Assembly: GCA_046154665.1 (NCBI GenBank)
Contig: JBJXFG010000055.1
Location: forward strand, 1-64,000
DNA length: 64,000 nt
Direction of reading: 5' to 3'
DNA from: JAFLCM01 sp046154665
Lineage (GTDB): Bacteria > Planctomycetota > Phycisphaerae > Phycisphaerales > UBA1924
In this document: positions 7,954 to 16,071 of the stretch, piece by piece
How positions within the stretch are numbered: the first letter of the stretch is position 1
Layout of the letters: each line of letters begins with the position of its first letter
Program-made: the position numbers and the translations under genes
Notes under the pieces: model-generated
What the model saw: the letters and a program-made list of their open reading frames with translations, nothing else
Databases searched by the model: none
Told to the model about the DNA's origin: nothing

Positions 7954-8913
7954 ATGCTCTCCCGCCTTCTCCAACTCCCGCTCATCCTGCTGGTGATCTA
8001 CACCGTCACCTTTGGTCTGGCGTGGGCGCTGCCCGGCAGCGCCGTGATGAACTCCGAGGGACGCAGGCCGCAGCCCGAGGTCGTCGCCGCGATGGAGCGT
8101 CAATACAACCTCGATTCGCCGTGGCGTTTCTACACGGGATACCTCTACAACGCCTCGGGTGCCCGGTGGTTGATGACATCGATCGGCGTCGATCAAGGCC
8201 CGCCGCCAAGACACGTCTTCGATTTCGGCCCGTGCCTTCGCTACAAGGACTGGACCGTCAACGAGCTCATCGCCTCGAGCCTGCCCGTGAGCGTGACGCT
8301 CGGACTGGCGGCGATCCTCATCGCGCTGGTCATCGGTCTCGCGGCGGGCGCGGCGGGTGCGGTCAAGCCGGGGTCGTTCGCCGATGTGGCCACACTCGGG
8401 ATCGCGCTCATCGGCGTCAGCCTGCCCAGCTTCGTCGTCGGCACGCTGCTATTGATGATCTTCCCGGTGTGGCTCGGGCTCGGCTCGGTCGGTTCATGGG
8501 GAAGGCCGGTGGACCTCATCCTTCCGGCGCTCACACTCAGCCTGCCCTTTGCGGCGTACATCGCGCGGCTCACCCGCATGGGGATGATCGAGGCGCTGGG
8601 CTCGGACTATGTGCGCACGGCACGCGCCAAGGGCGTGCCGCCTTCGCGCGTGGTGCTCGGGCACGCGATGAAGAACGCGTTCCTGCCGGTGCTGAGCTAC
8701 CTCGGCCCCGCCGCCGCGTACGCGATGACCGGTTCGTTCGTGGTCGAGCGGGTGTTCAACGTTCCCGGGCTGGGGCAGCACTTTGTGAACGCCGTGCAGA
8801 ACAAGGACCTGTTCGTCATCATGGGCGTGACGCTGATCTACTCGGCCATGCTGGTGGTGTTCAACATGATCGTCGACATGCTGTACCGATGGGTAGACCC
8901 GAGGACGGCGTAG
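7954..8913 (+). CDS. Opp/Dpp-type ABC transporter permease (OppB-like)
   Basis: The membrane permease of a peptide/nickel-type ABC importer (binding-protein-dependent). The 319-residue product has an N-terminal helix with the PGS-like turn (WALPGSAV), a periplasmic loop containing the KDWTVNELI segment, then five helices. The EAA loop that contacts the ATPase is at about residues 220-250 (SDYVRTARAKGVPPSRVVLG), and the C-terminus has the FVVERVFNVPGLG signature of OppB/DppB. The ATG at 7954 starts directly after the tandem octamers. Its partner OppC, OppD and binding protein are absent nearby; an OppF-type ATPase lies at 13769, separated by unrelated genes. Confidence 0.9.
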   Translation: MLSRLLQLPLILLVIYTVTFGLAWALPGSAVMNSEGRRPQPEVVAAMERQYNLDSPWRFYTGYLYNASGARWLMTSIGVDQGPPPRHVFDFGPCLRYKDWTVNELIASSLPVSVTLGLAAILIALVIGLAAGAAGAVKPGSFADVATLGIALIGVSLPSFVVGTLLLMIFPVWLGLGSVGSWGRPVDLILPALTLSLPFAAYIARLTRMGMIEALGSDYVRTARAKGVPPSRVVLGHAMKNAFLPVLSYLGPAAAYAMTGSFVVERVFNVPGLGQHFVNAVQNKDLFVIMGVTLIYSAMLVVFNMIVDMLYRWVDPRTA

Positions 8914-8916
8914 CCA

Positions 8917-8947
8917 ACAGAACCCCGACCATAAGGGAGGGGTCTTT
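8917..8947 (+). terminator. Weak hairpin after ABC permease
   Basis: ACCCC pairs with GGGGT around a 12-nt loop, followed by CTTTCT. A related GAACCCCGACCG-type stretch recurs on the opposite strand at about 14660-14690. Its position 4 bp after the permease stop suggests a terminator, but the stem is short. Confidence 0.4.
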
Positions 8948-8950
8948 CTG

Positions 8951-9034
8951 AAGTGGTCAAGTGGTCAAGTGGTCGAGTGGCAAAGTGCCTTTCTTCGCAC
9001 TTGACCACTTGACCACTCGGCCACTTAACCACTT
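8951..9034. repeat. Octamer-repeat hairpin between convergent genes
   Basis: Each 38-bp arm is built of degenerate AAGTGGTC octamers, and the arms (8951-8988 and 8997-9034) are inverted relative to each other around an 8-bp loop, about 32 of 38 positions pairing. It sits between the convergent permease and anti-sigma genes, where it could terminate transcription from both sides. There is no T-run, so termination is inference. Confidence 0.8.
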
Positions 9035-9053
9035 CGAATCTCCTGCCCCTCCC

Positions 9054-9878
9054 TCACGGCCGCGGTCCCGTCTCGACCACGCGCGCCGCCTCGAGCACCC
9101 GCGCCGTGTCGAACGGCGTCAGTTCGTACAGCACCAGACCGCCGACGGTCTTTGAGAACATCTGGTAGCCCTCGGGCACGTCGCCTTTCTTGAGGTCGTA
9201 TTGGCCCGGGGCGCGGTCCATGAACACCAGCACCTCGCGGCCGTCGACCTTCGCCATCAGCACCAGCGTGTCCTTTGAGATGATGTTGGCGCCGTAGGTG
9301 TTGCTGTAGGCCCACCCCAGCACGGCGATCGATTCCGTCGACGCCACCAGCAACCCGGTGCCAAAGCGCTTCTTCACGGTGTCGACAAACTCGGCGTCGT
9401 CCTTGCAGACGAACACCGGCGTGAAACCGCCCTTCATGGTGGTCGCGAGCACTTGGCCCGCCGTGAGCACCTGCCGCGCCGACGGGTTGGGCACCGTGTT
9501 CGACCACCACAGCACGCCCACGATCCCGACCATCGCGGCGGCGGCATAACCGATCCATCGCGCGACCGGGAGCGGGCGCGAACCCCGAGCGATCGGGATG
9601 GGCGCGGGCGCTTCGGCTTCCGCCGCGGCTTCGTCGAGGGCCGGGAATGCGATGCTCGGCGGCGGGGCCATGCGGGATTTGAGCGACGCCGTCATGGCGC
9701 GGTGGGCGTCGACGTGACGGCGCAGCATCGCGTCGGCGGCCAGCAGGCGTTCGAACGCCGAGAGCTCTTCGCCCTTGAGCATGCCGTCGAGATAGAGCTC
9801 GAGTGTGTCCATGACATCCCCGCCCGGCGGGGTTGGATTCGGCGGGCGGCCCTGGTTGGTTTCATGGATGCTGCTCAC
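9054..9878 (-). CDS. Putative membrane-bound anti-sigma factor
   Basis: A 274-residue protein with a cytoplasmic N-terminal domain, one membrane helix at about residues 106-126 (WIGYAAAAMVGIVGVLWW) and an extracytoplasmic C-terminal domain. The N-terminus (DTLELYLDGMLKGEELSAFE) looks like the sigma-binding helices of anti-sigma factors, but the HxxxCxxC zinc motif of ZAS domains is missing. It follows the ECF sigma gene with a GTGA overlap, the usual arrangement for a cognate pair. It should hold the sigma factor at the membrane until an envelope signal is sensed. The sensory domain is unrecognised. A later start at 9812 (MDTLEL) is possible. Confidence 0.75.
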   Translation of the reverse strand: MSSIHETNQGRPPNPTPPGGDVMDTLELYLDGMLKGEELSAFERLLAADAMLRRHVDAHRAMTASLKSRMAPPPSIAFPALDEAAAEAEAPAPIPIARGSRPLPVARWIGYAAAAMVGIVGVLWWSNTVPNPSARQVLTAGQVLATTMKGGFTPVFVCKDDAEFVDTVKKRFGTGLLVASTESIAVLGWAYSNTYGANIISKDTLVLMAKVDGREVLVFMDRAPGQYDLKKGDVPEGYQMFSKTVGGLVLYELTPFDTARVLEAARVVETGPRP

Positions 9879-10552
9879 GCGCGGCCCCCCGTCGTGTCAA
9901 AGCCGCGGCTGATGAGCTTCTCGCGCATCGCTTTGCGGGCGCGGTGGACGTGGCTCATGGCCGTGCCTTCGGGGATCGAGAGCGCCCGAGAAATCTCGTC
10001 ATACGAAAGGTCCAGCGTGGTCTTCATCAGCAGGCACGCGCGGGCTGTTTCGTCGAGTTCGCTCAACGCCGACAGCACGTCGTCGTCGAACGCCTCGGTG
10101 CCCGTGGCGACCTGGCCGTGCGACGTGACCCCCGAAACCGGGCCAGCCCCGCGCACCTCAGCGGGCGATTGGCTGCCGTCGCCGGGCGCTTTCTCAAAGG
10201 CCGACCGAACGAGCTCGCGGTCGCGTTTTCCCTTGCGGGCGGCGTTGAGGGCGGTGAAGCGGACCACCTGGCCCGCCCAAGCCGTGAAGCTGGTCGCCGG
10301 GTCGAACTGCTCGAGTTTTCCCAGTGCGATCATGGCGGCCTCTTGGAGAACGTCGTCCGCGAGCGACCGGTCGTTGACGACGCCGGCCGCGATACACCAC
10401 AGAAGCCTTGCGTGCTGTCGGAACAGCCGGGCCAGGTCCGTCGGCGTCAGCCGCGCGGCACTGGTCGTTCCCGGGTTGGTCGGACGGGTCTCCACAGTGG
10501 CAATGTCGGGCCGGCTCGCGGTCCTTGCAAGACACCCAGATTTCTTGCACAT
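9875..10552 (-). CDS. ECF-type RNA polymerase sigma factor
   Basis: A sigma-70 family extracytoplasmic-function factor of 225 residues. Region 2 is visible at about residues 40-100 (LFRQHARLLWCIAAGVVNDR, DDVLQEAAMIAL, FTAWAGQVVRFTALNAAR) and region 4 at about 160-215 (LSALSELDETARACLLMKTT, LSYDEISRALSIPEGTAMSHVHRAR in shorter pieces). The linker between them is long and Gly/Ser-rich. The ATG at 10552 is preferred: the longer frame to 10612 would run into the divergent HYExAFE gene, and AAGGTCGAG precedes this ATG. The anti-sigma gene follows with a 4-bp overlap. Self-regulation from the 39-bp divergent gap is likely but no promoter motif was resolved. Confidence 0.9.
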   Translation of the reverse strand: MCKKSGCLARTASRPDIATVETRPTNPGTTSAARLTPTDLARLFRQHARLLWCIAAGVVNDRSLADDVLQEAAMIALGKLEQFDPATSFTAWAGQVVRFTALNAARKGKRDRELVRSAFEKAPGDGSQSPAEVRGAGPVSGVTSHGQVATGTEAFDDDVLSALSELDETARACLLMKTTLDLSYDEISRALSIPEGTAMSHVHRARKAMREKLISRGFDTTGGRA

Positions 10553-10591
10553 CCACTCGACCTTGCCGAAGTCCCCGTACAATCCCCTCAC

Positions 10592-11170
10592 ATGGCTCAG
10601 CGCCGCCACCATTACGAGGTCGCGTTCGAGGAGTACCTCCGCGCCCGGCGCATTCCTTACGTTTCGGTGAACGAAGCCCGCAAGGCCCTGCTGCCGCCGG
10701 ATGCTTCGTTCTCGGTCCGTACGGACCCGGCCGAAGCGTCGGCGACGCAGTCGCTCAAGTGCTTCGATTTCGTCGTGTACTCGGACCGCGTGAACCTGCT
10801 GGTCGACGTGAAGGGCCGCAAGGTGGCCCGGCGGAAGAAGCCGCAGAGCGGGGCGGCGTTGGCCGCGGTTCCGCGCAGCGGGCTCGAATCATGGGTCACG
10901 CGCGAAGATGTGGACTCGCTGTCAGCGTGGCGGCGGCTCTTCGGCGAAGGCTTCGACGCCGCGTTTGTGTTCGTCTATTGGTGCGATGACCAGCCGCCCG
11001 ACGGGCTGTTCCAGGAGGTTTTCGAGCATCGCGGGCGCTGGTACGCCGTGCGTTCGGCGCGGATGGACCCCTATGTGGCGTCGATGCGTGAGCGCAGCGC
11101 CAAGTGGCGTACGGTGCACGTGCCGGCGCGGGACTTTGAGCGGATCAGCGAGCCGTTTCTATTGCCTTGA
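10592..11170 (+). CDS. HYExAFE family protein (nuclease-like, planctomycete)
   Basis: A 192-residue protein beginning RRHHYEVAFEEYLRARRIPY, which matches the family known as HYExAFE proteins, widespread in planctomycetes. Later conserved-looking parts are CFDFVVYS, LLVDVKGRK and VFVYW. The D-(x)n-D/E-x-K pattern made by FDFVVYS and VDVKGRK resembles the PD-(D/E)xK nuclease active site, so an endonuclease-like fold is plausible; activity is not established. It is transcribed away from the ECF sigma gene across a 39-bp gap. The start is the ATG that gives the conserved N-terminus. Confidence 0.8.
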   Translation: MAQRRHHYEVAFEEYLRARRIPYVSVNEARKALLPPDASFSVRTDPAEASATQSLKCFDFVVYSDRVNLLVDVKGRKVARRKKPQSGAALAAVPRSGLESWVTREDVDSLSAWRRLFGEGFDAAFVFVYWCDDQPPDGLFQEVFEHRGRWYAVRSARMDPYVASMRERSAKWRTVHVPARDFERISEPFLLP

Positions 11171-11303
11171 GCCGAGCGACGCCACGCCTTCGCGCTTCGA
11201 TGGCACAAGCAGTTCAGTCTGTCCCGGCGGACTTCCGTCCGGTAAGTCACGATCTTGGGCAATCCGCTCGACCGGGCCCCGGATCGATACGACATCCCAC
11301 ATC

Positions 11304-11669
11304 GTGATCGGCCATCGTCACATCTCGAGTGTCCTTGCCGACGCCGCGGCGAGCGGCGCCAGCGGCGAGAACGCCCGAAAGGCCGGGCGGCTCCGCTGCG
11401 AACTCGTCACCTGCGACCTGGGCGAGGTGCTCGACCTCTCCCGCTCCGGCATGCGCGTGAAGCTCCGCAAGGGCGTGATCGTGGCCCACGGGCATGAGGT
11501 CCGAATCGTCATCAGCGCCCCCGGCAGCAACATCGAAGTCGGTGCCAAGGTCGTCTGGCTCAAGCGGCGCGGCCTCTTCAGCGCCGGCGAGGCCGGCATC
11601 GAGTTCACCGGGCTCAACGACGATACCACCCGCGCCTTCGCCAAGCTCGTCCGAACCATCATGGCATGA
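11304..11669 (+). CDS. Single-domain PilZ protein
   Basis: A 121-residue PilZ domain, a c-di-GMP receptor family. The second PilZ motif is clear (DLSRSGMRVKL, the D/NxSxxG pattern), followed by the strand-rich half with VVWLKRRGLFSAGEAGIEF. The first motif (RxxxR) is only partly matched by KAGRLRCE, so c-di-GMP binding is uncertain. The frame is open from 10908 but the upstream part overlaps the previous gene in another frame; the GTG at 11304 gives a product of normal PilZ size. It may act on motility or surface polysaccharide, but no direct partner gene is adjacent. Confidence 0.7.
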   Translation: MIGHRHISSVLADAAASGASGENARKAGRLRCELVTCDLGEVLDLSRSGMRVKLRKGVIVAHGHEVRIVISAPGSNIEVGAKVVWLKRRGLFSAGEAGIEFTGLNDDTTRAFAKLVRTIMA

Positions 11670-11810
11670 TCGACGCTCGGCCCTACCCCCTGGTGGAAGG
11701 CCCGGAGCATCGACCAACCGAAAACGCGGCCCGCCTCCCTCTTCATCTCGTCTGTCCGTCGTTCCCTCCAGCGCGATCCCGCGCCGCCGCTCCTTTTCGA
11801 CGCTCACACC

Positions 11811-12935
11811 ATGCGAACCATCTCGAACCTTCGTGCCGTTCCCGTGCTCGCCGCCCTGCTCATCTCGGCGGGAACACCCGGCGCGCTCGCCGCACCGTTC
11901 ACGCTGCTCGTTCTCGATAACGGCGGCGGACCGGGCATGCTCGGCGCGGCGCTGCGCCCCTCCGCCGGCTCCTTCTACGCCTCGCCCATGCTCTCGATGG
12001 GATTCCCTCCGCCGCCCGCCGCGGTGGCGCAGTCGCCCATGCTCGCCTACTCGTCGTACATCGCGATGGGCGGCCTGCCCGTCACCGACACCGACGCCGC
12101 CAACCCGCCGGCTGGCATCATCGGTGACACGTTCGTCGGCCCGATCAACACGCCCACCGAACTCCGCGGCGTGCGCTACGTCTTCCCCATTCTTGTGCCC
12201 GATCCGGTCGCCAACCCGTGGATGGCCGCGCCCGCGATGAGCCGCCCCGGCCCCCTCGGTCAGCACAGCGTTTTCGCGGGCCGTCTTACCGTGGCCCGCG
12301 GCGCGCGCCCTGTCTGCCCCGCGATCTTCGTCGGCTCCAGCTTCAACATCCCCAGCACCGTCGTCGCCATGTGTACGCTCGACGGCGACTCGCTCGAACT
12401 CCTCCCCGGCGGCACCACGCGACCGCTCAGCGCGCTCCACGCTCGCTCCCATCTTGCGGCGCAAGTGACGCTGCCGAACTTCGGCGATGCGGATGTGTAT
12501 GACCTCTACATCGTTTCGAACGGCGCCGCGCCGCTGCGCCCGCCGCCCCCGCCCGCGGCACTTCCCCCGCCTCCCCCGGCTGCCCCTCCCGCCGCTCCGC
12601 CGTCGGGACCGGTCGGTTCAGCGCCGCCCGCGTTGCCGCCGCCGAGCGTGCCGCCTTCGGGCGAGCCCGGCGCGCCGATCACCTCGACCGCGCCGACGAG
12701 TCCACCCATCGCTTCGGACAAGCCGCCCGCGAAGTCCAAGCAGGCCAAGTCAAAGAACACCAAGCCGCCGAAGCAGGCCAAGCCGAAGGCGAAATCGAAG
12801 AAGCCGCCGGCACGACCGCCGACCGCCCGCGGCGGCGGATCGAAGCGCAACAGCGCCGATGCGGTCGCGCAGGCACCGACGGCGATAGAGACGCCACTGG
12901 TCGTGCAGCTCACGCGGGCGATGGGGATGCAGTAG
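11811..12935 (+). CDS. Secreted protein with Pro-rich and Lys-rich C-terminus
   Basis: Not recognised. The 374-residue product has a signal peptide (residues about 1-27, cleavage after ALA). The first about 235 residues form an undetermined secreted domain with two cysteines and aromatic-poor loops. Residues about 240-300 are almost only Pro, Ala and Ser, and about 305-345 are Lys/Pro/Ala repeats (KSKQAKSKNTKPPKQAKPK), strongly basic. Such Lys-Pro tails can bind cell-wall polymers or nucleic acid; that is inference. It stands alone, on the same strand as the PilZ gene 141 bp upstream. Confidence 0.6.
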   Translation: MRTISNLRAVPVLAALLISAGTPGALAAPFTLLVLDNGGGPGMLGAALRPSAGSFYASPMLSMGFPPPPAAVAQSPMLAYSSYIAMGGLPVTDTDAANPPAGIIGDTFVGPINTPTELRGVRYVFPILVPDPVANPWMAAPAMSRPGPLGQHSVFAGRLTVARGARPVCPAIFVGSSFNIPSTVVAMCTLDGDSLELLPGGTTRPLSALHARSHLAAQVTLPNFGDADVYDLYIVSNGAAPLRPPPPPAALPPPPPAAPPAAPPSGPVGSAPPALPPPSVPPSGEPGAPITSTAPTSPPIASDKPPAKSKQAKSKNTKPPKQAKPKAKSKKPPARPPTARGGGSKRNSADAVAQAPTAIETPLVVQLTRAMGMQ

Positions 12936-13071
12936 CGCTGTTGCGCACGCCGACGATGAGCGGAGAGACTCGTTCCGCTCAACGCGAGAGCTGGCGCTGA
13001 CGACAGCCCGGCCTCTCGTCAAGGCTGCAAACTGAAGTCCCTGAGCCTCACCGAGTCTAAGCTTGTCTCTG

Positions 13072-13728
13072 ATGAACGTTGAATCCGCGCTCCGTGACGC
13101 CGTCAAGCAGCACAACGCGGATATCGGCGTGCAGGCGGCGGCGTGTGCCATCCTCGGACTGATTGGCACAGCGCTCGTCACGGCGGCTGTCGGTTTCGCG
13201 GCGATGCGGTGGGCGAGTTCAAAGCCGGTGACCCTCTCAAGGTGGTTGCTGATCACCGGCGTCGTGTGTGCCATGCTGTTCACCATCGGGCTGGTTTCCG
13301 GGCTGCTCCGCGGCGGCTCGCGAGGCGCGACGGATCGCGCCGATCGGTGGTTTGAGGGCGTTGCCGAGATGCCGCTTCCGCTGTGGTGGGGCGGCGAGGC
13401 GTCGCTGCTCGGGCTGGTGATTTGGGCGCTGCACGGACCGTACGCTTTTGTTGAAGCGCTGAGCTTGCTGCGCCAACGCATGCCGGTGGACGAATCGAGC
13501 ATCCGCGCCGGGGCCGCCTTGCTGGTGAGGCTCGCCGAAGGGGAGTCGATGCCGGTCGCGTCGGCAGACCGCGCCGTGATGACCATGCTGCTTCGGCTGA
13601 AACTCATCAGACCCAATGTTCCTCGGCGTGGCGGCACGGAAACCGGTGCGGCCACGGATTTCGTCCGCACGGTGGCCAAGTCCGTCGTGATCACCGAGAA
13701 AGGCCGGGCCTTGCGGTGGCTTGAGTGA
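13072..13728 (+). CDS. Hypothetical membrane protein
   Basis: Not recognised. 218 residues with three hydrophobic segments at roughly 22-45, 58-80 and 105-125, then a soluble C-terminal half rich in Arg and Leu with a possible winged-helix-like end (RLKLIRPNVP ... VVITEKGRALRWLE). The closing strand-turn (VITEKGRALRWLE) resembles the end of small winged-helix domains, but no DNA-binding motif is certain. The ATG at 13072 is chosen over the upstream TTG at 13063. The ABC ATPase follows after 40 bp. Confidence 0.55.
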   Translation: MNVESALRDAVKQHNADIGVQAAACAILGLIGTALVTAAVGFAAMRWASSKPVTLSRWLLITGVVCAMLFTIGLVSGLLRGGSRGATDRADRWFEGVAEMPLPLWWGGEASLLGLVIWALHGPYAFVEALSLLRQRMPVDESSIRAGAALLVRLAEGESMPVASADRAVMTMLLRLKLIRPNVPRRGGTETGAATDFVRTVAKSVVITEKGRALRWLE

Positions 13729-13768
13729 GGCATCGACGCCCGCGCGGGATGCACCGTAGCATCGTCGC

Positions 13769-14650
13769 GTGATGACGATGCCGAGCCCCGAAGTCGCCAA
13801 ATCCGCGAAGCCCGCCGACCCGCTGCTCGAGGTCCGCGACCTCAAGGTGTGGTTCCCGCTCCGCGCCAGCGTGCTGGGGCGTGTGAAGGAACACGCCAAA
13901 GCGGTCGACGGCGTGTCGTTCGAGATCCGCCGAGGCGAGACGCTCGGGCTGGTTGGCGAATCGGGCTGCGGCAAGACGACGGTCGGTCGCGCCGTGCTGC
14001 GGCTGATCGAACCGACGGAGGGAATCATTCGCTTCGAGGGGCGCGACGTGCGGGCGATGGGCCCGCGCGAGCTGCGGGCGTGCCGCCCGCGGATGCAGAT
14101 CATCTTCCAGGACCCGGCGGGATCATTGAACCCGCGGATGACGGTGGGGCGGACGGTCGCCGAGCCCTTGGTTGTTCACGGCGTGTGCCGGAGTTGGCGT
14201 CAGGCGCGCGAGCGCGTGGTGGCGCTGCTTGAGAAGTGCGGCATGCCCGCCGACAGCGCGGAGCGATACCCGCACGAGTTCAGCGGCGGGCAGCGCCAGC
14301 GCGTCGCCGTCGCGCGGGCGCTGGCCCTCGAACCGGCGTTCATCGTGTGCGACGAGCCGACCAGCGCGCTCGATGTCAGCGTGCAGGCCCAGGTGCTGAA
14401 CCTGCTCACCGACCTGCGCGACCAGCTCGGGCTGTCGTACCTTTTCATCAGCCACGACATGGGCGTGGTGCGGCACATCGCGCAGCGCGTGGCGGTGATG
14501 CGCGGCGGGCGGATCGTCGAGCAAGGCACCTGCGACGAGGTGCTGAACACGCCGAAGGACGCCTACACAAGGGCGTTGCTCGACGCCGTGCCGGTGCCGG
14601 ACCCGAAACGGGTGCGGCGTGCGGCGCGGCCGGTGCCGTCGGCGGCTTGA
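13769..14650 (+). CDS. Oligopeptide/dipeptide ABC transporter ATP-binding protein (OppF/DppF-like)
   Basis: The cytoplasmic ATPase that powers Opp-type import. Walker A is GESGCGKTT at about residues 66-74, the Q-loop is IIFQDPAGSLNPR, the ABC signature is FSGGQRQR near residue 171, Walker B is FIVCDEP and the switch His is in ISHDMG. The insertion LNPRMTVGRTVAEPL and the C-terminal oligopeptide extension (YTRALLDAVPVPDP) identify the OppF/DppF subfamily. No other transporter gene is adjacent; the OppB-like permease is 4.9 kb upstream. The start is GTG at 13769 or ATG at 13772. Confidence 0.9.
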   Translation: MMTMPSPEVAKSAKPADPLLEVRDLKVWFPLRASVLGRVKEHAKAVDGVSFEIRRGETLGLVGESGCGKTTVGRAVLRLIEPTEGIIRFEGRDVRAMGPRELRACRPRMQIIFQDPAGSLNPRMTVGRTVAEPLVVHGVCRSWRQARERVVALLEKCGMPADSAERYPHEFSGGQRQRVAVARALALEPAFIVCDEPTSALDVSVQAQVLNLLTDLRDQLGLSYLFISHDMGVVRHIAQRVAVMRGGRIVEQGTCDEVLNTPKDAYTRALLDAVPVPDPKRVRRAARPVPSAA

Positions 14651-14689
14651 AGCTCCAGAGCAACCCATCCCTCACGGTCGGGGTTCTGT

Positions 14690-15073
14690 TCAGGGCGCGT
14701 ACGTCGCGTCGCAGCCTTCGGCCTCGGTCACGCTCACGCGAAGCACGCGCACGGCGCGTGCGGTCGCATCGCGGTCGCTCGTGAGGTGGCGCGCCAGTTC
14801 GGTGGCGATGTGCCGAGCGACATGCTCCGCCGTGGGGTTGACGCGGTCGAACGGGGCGACGTCGTTGAGGTTGCGGTTGTGAAAGGGCCGGATGATCTCG
14901 GCGAGGTGGCGTTCGAGCGCGTGGAAGTCGACGAGCAGGCCGTCGCTGTCGAGGTTCGGTCCTTCAACCACGGCGCGGACGCGCCAGTTGTGCCCGTGCA
15001 ACGGCTCGCGCTCGCCCTTGATGACGATCGCGTGGGCCGCGGAAAAGACAGCTTGGATGGTCAGGTGGAACAC
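14690..15073 (-). CDS. 6-pyruvoyltetrahydropterin synthase family, PTPS-III-like
   Basis: A 127-residue COG0720 enzyme acting on 7,8-dihydroneopterin triphosphate. The zinc histidines are present in FSAAHAI and in HGHNW. The catalytic cysteine of PTPS-II and QueD (CxxxHGH) is replaced: the sequence reads GEREPLHGH, giving ExxHGH with Arg at the Cys position. That is the motif of PTPS-III, which makes 6-hydroxymethyl-dihydropterin directly and replaces FolB in folate synthesis. On this basis I infer a folate role rather than queuosine. The GTG start at 15073 overlaps the upstream transaminase gene by 13 bp; a longer frame from 15172 adds an unlikely basic leader. Confidence 0.8.
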   Translation of the reverse strand: MFHLTIQAVFSAAHAIVIKGEREPLHGHNWRVRAVVEGPNLDSDGLLVDFHALERHLAEIIRPFHNRNLNDVAPFDRVNPTAEHVARHIATELARHLTSDRDATARAVRVLRVSVTEAEGCDATYAP

Positions 15074-15993
15074 GGCTGGGCGGCCTGGGCAGGTTGAGAG
15101 GATGCGGGCGTCGTGCGGGCGGTGCCCGTGTCGCGCGCGATGGCGCGGTGAAGCAGTTCGAGAAGGCGGCACGCCATCGGGCCGGGCGCTCTGGTGTGGG
15201 CGCCGCCCACGGGCGTGCCGTCGATGGTCGAGATCGCCGACACCATGGTGTACGTTCCGGTGAGCATTACCTCATCGGCGGCGTGAAACTCTTCGATGGC
15301 CAGCGGGCGCACTTCGATGGTCGGGTCCTCTTCGAGGATCAGCGCGCGGGTCACGCCGGCGAGCATGGGGGCGCTGTCGAGGCTGGGCGTGATCAACCTG
15401 TTCCCGCGCGCGATGAAGACGTTGGTCGCCGTGCCCTCGGTGATGAGGCCGCCCTTGTGCATGATGGCGTCGTCGCCGCCGAGTTCGTCGGCCTCGATGG
15501 CGGCGAGCACGCCCCCGAGCAAGGATATGCTCTTGAGTTGCCCGCGCGTCCAGCGCGTGTCGGGGCGGAGCGAAACGCGGCGCACCTCGGGCTGCGTGTA
15601 CGCCGACACGGGCTTGATCGCGGCGGCGTAGCCGAAGACGGTCGGCGTCGAGCGCGGGTCGGGCACGCGGGCCCGCAGCGGCGCGCCCGCAGGCGGTGCG
15701 CCGCGGGAAATCTGCCAGTAGACCGCGGCCTCGTCCAGCCCGTTGGCCGCGGCGAGTTCGAGCGTCATTTCTTCGAGGCGTGCGGGGTCGAATCCCTGGA
15801 TGCGAGCCTCGGCGAGGCCGGCCCGCATGCGCTCGACGTGATGACCAAGCCCGATCACCCTCACGGAACCGCCTCCGCCGCGCGTCACGCGCAGGCCTTC
15901 GTAGACGCCGTCGCCGAAGAGGAACCCGCGGTCGAAGACCGAGACCTTCGCCTGTTCGGCGGGCACGAGTTGGTGGTTGAGGTGGACGAGCAC
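15061..15993 (-). CDS. dat: D-amino-acid transaminase (class IV aminotransferase)
   Basis: A PLP enzyme of fold type IV, 310 residues. The Schiff-base lysine lies in the DAT-like segment RGQLKSISLLGGVLAAIEA near residue 150, and the conserved glutamate and phosphate-binding loop in ITEGTATNVF near residue 185. The N-terminal VSVFDRGFLFGDGVYEGLRV is typical of the class. The lysine region resembles Bacillus D-alanine transaminase more than IlvE or PabC. It may supply D-glutamate or D-alanine for peptidoglycan. Since the next gene is a folate-type pterin enzyme, aminodeoxychorismate lyase (PabC, same fold) is the main alternative. The last about 20 residues are a low-complexity tail. Confidence 0.82.
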   Translation of the reverse strand: MLVHLNHQLVPAEQAKVSVFDRGFLFGDGVYEGLRVTRGGGGSVRVIGLGHHVERMRAGLAEARIQGFDPARLEEMTLELAAANGLDEAAVYWQISRGAPPAGAPLRARVPDPRSTPTVFGYAAAIKPVSAYTQPEVRRVSLRPDTRWTRGQLKSISLLGGVLAAIEADELGGDDAIMHKGGLITEGTATNVFIARGNRLITPSLDSAPMLAGVTRALILEEDPTIEVRPLAIEEFHAADEVMLTGTYTMVSAISTIDGTPVGGAHTRAPGPMACRLLELLHRAIARDTGTARTTPASSQPAQAAQPCST

Positions 15994-16071
15994 GCGAGTG
16001 TGAATGGTAGCGGCGGGGGCGACGGGCGGCGAGATGGACGGCGCGCTTCAGGGCAAGGCGAGGTCAACTTC

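Noticed and set aside
8951..9034. CRISPR-like repeat array
   Set aside because: Units are 8 bp without spacers and form an inverted pair; no cas gene lies nearby.
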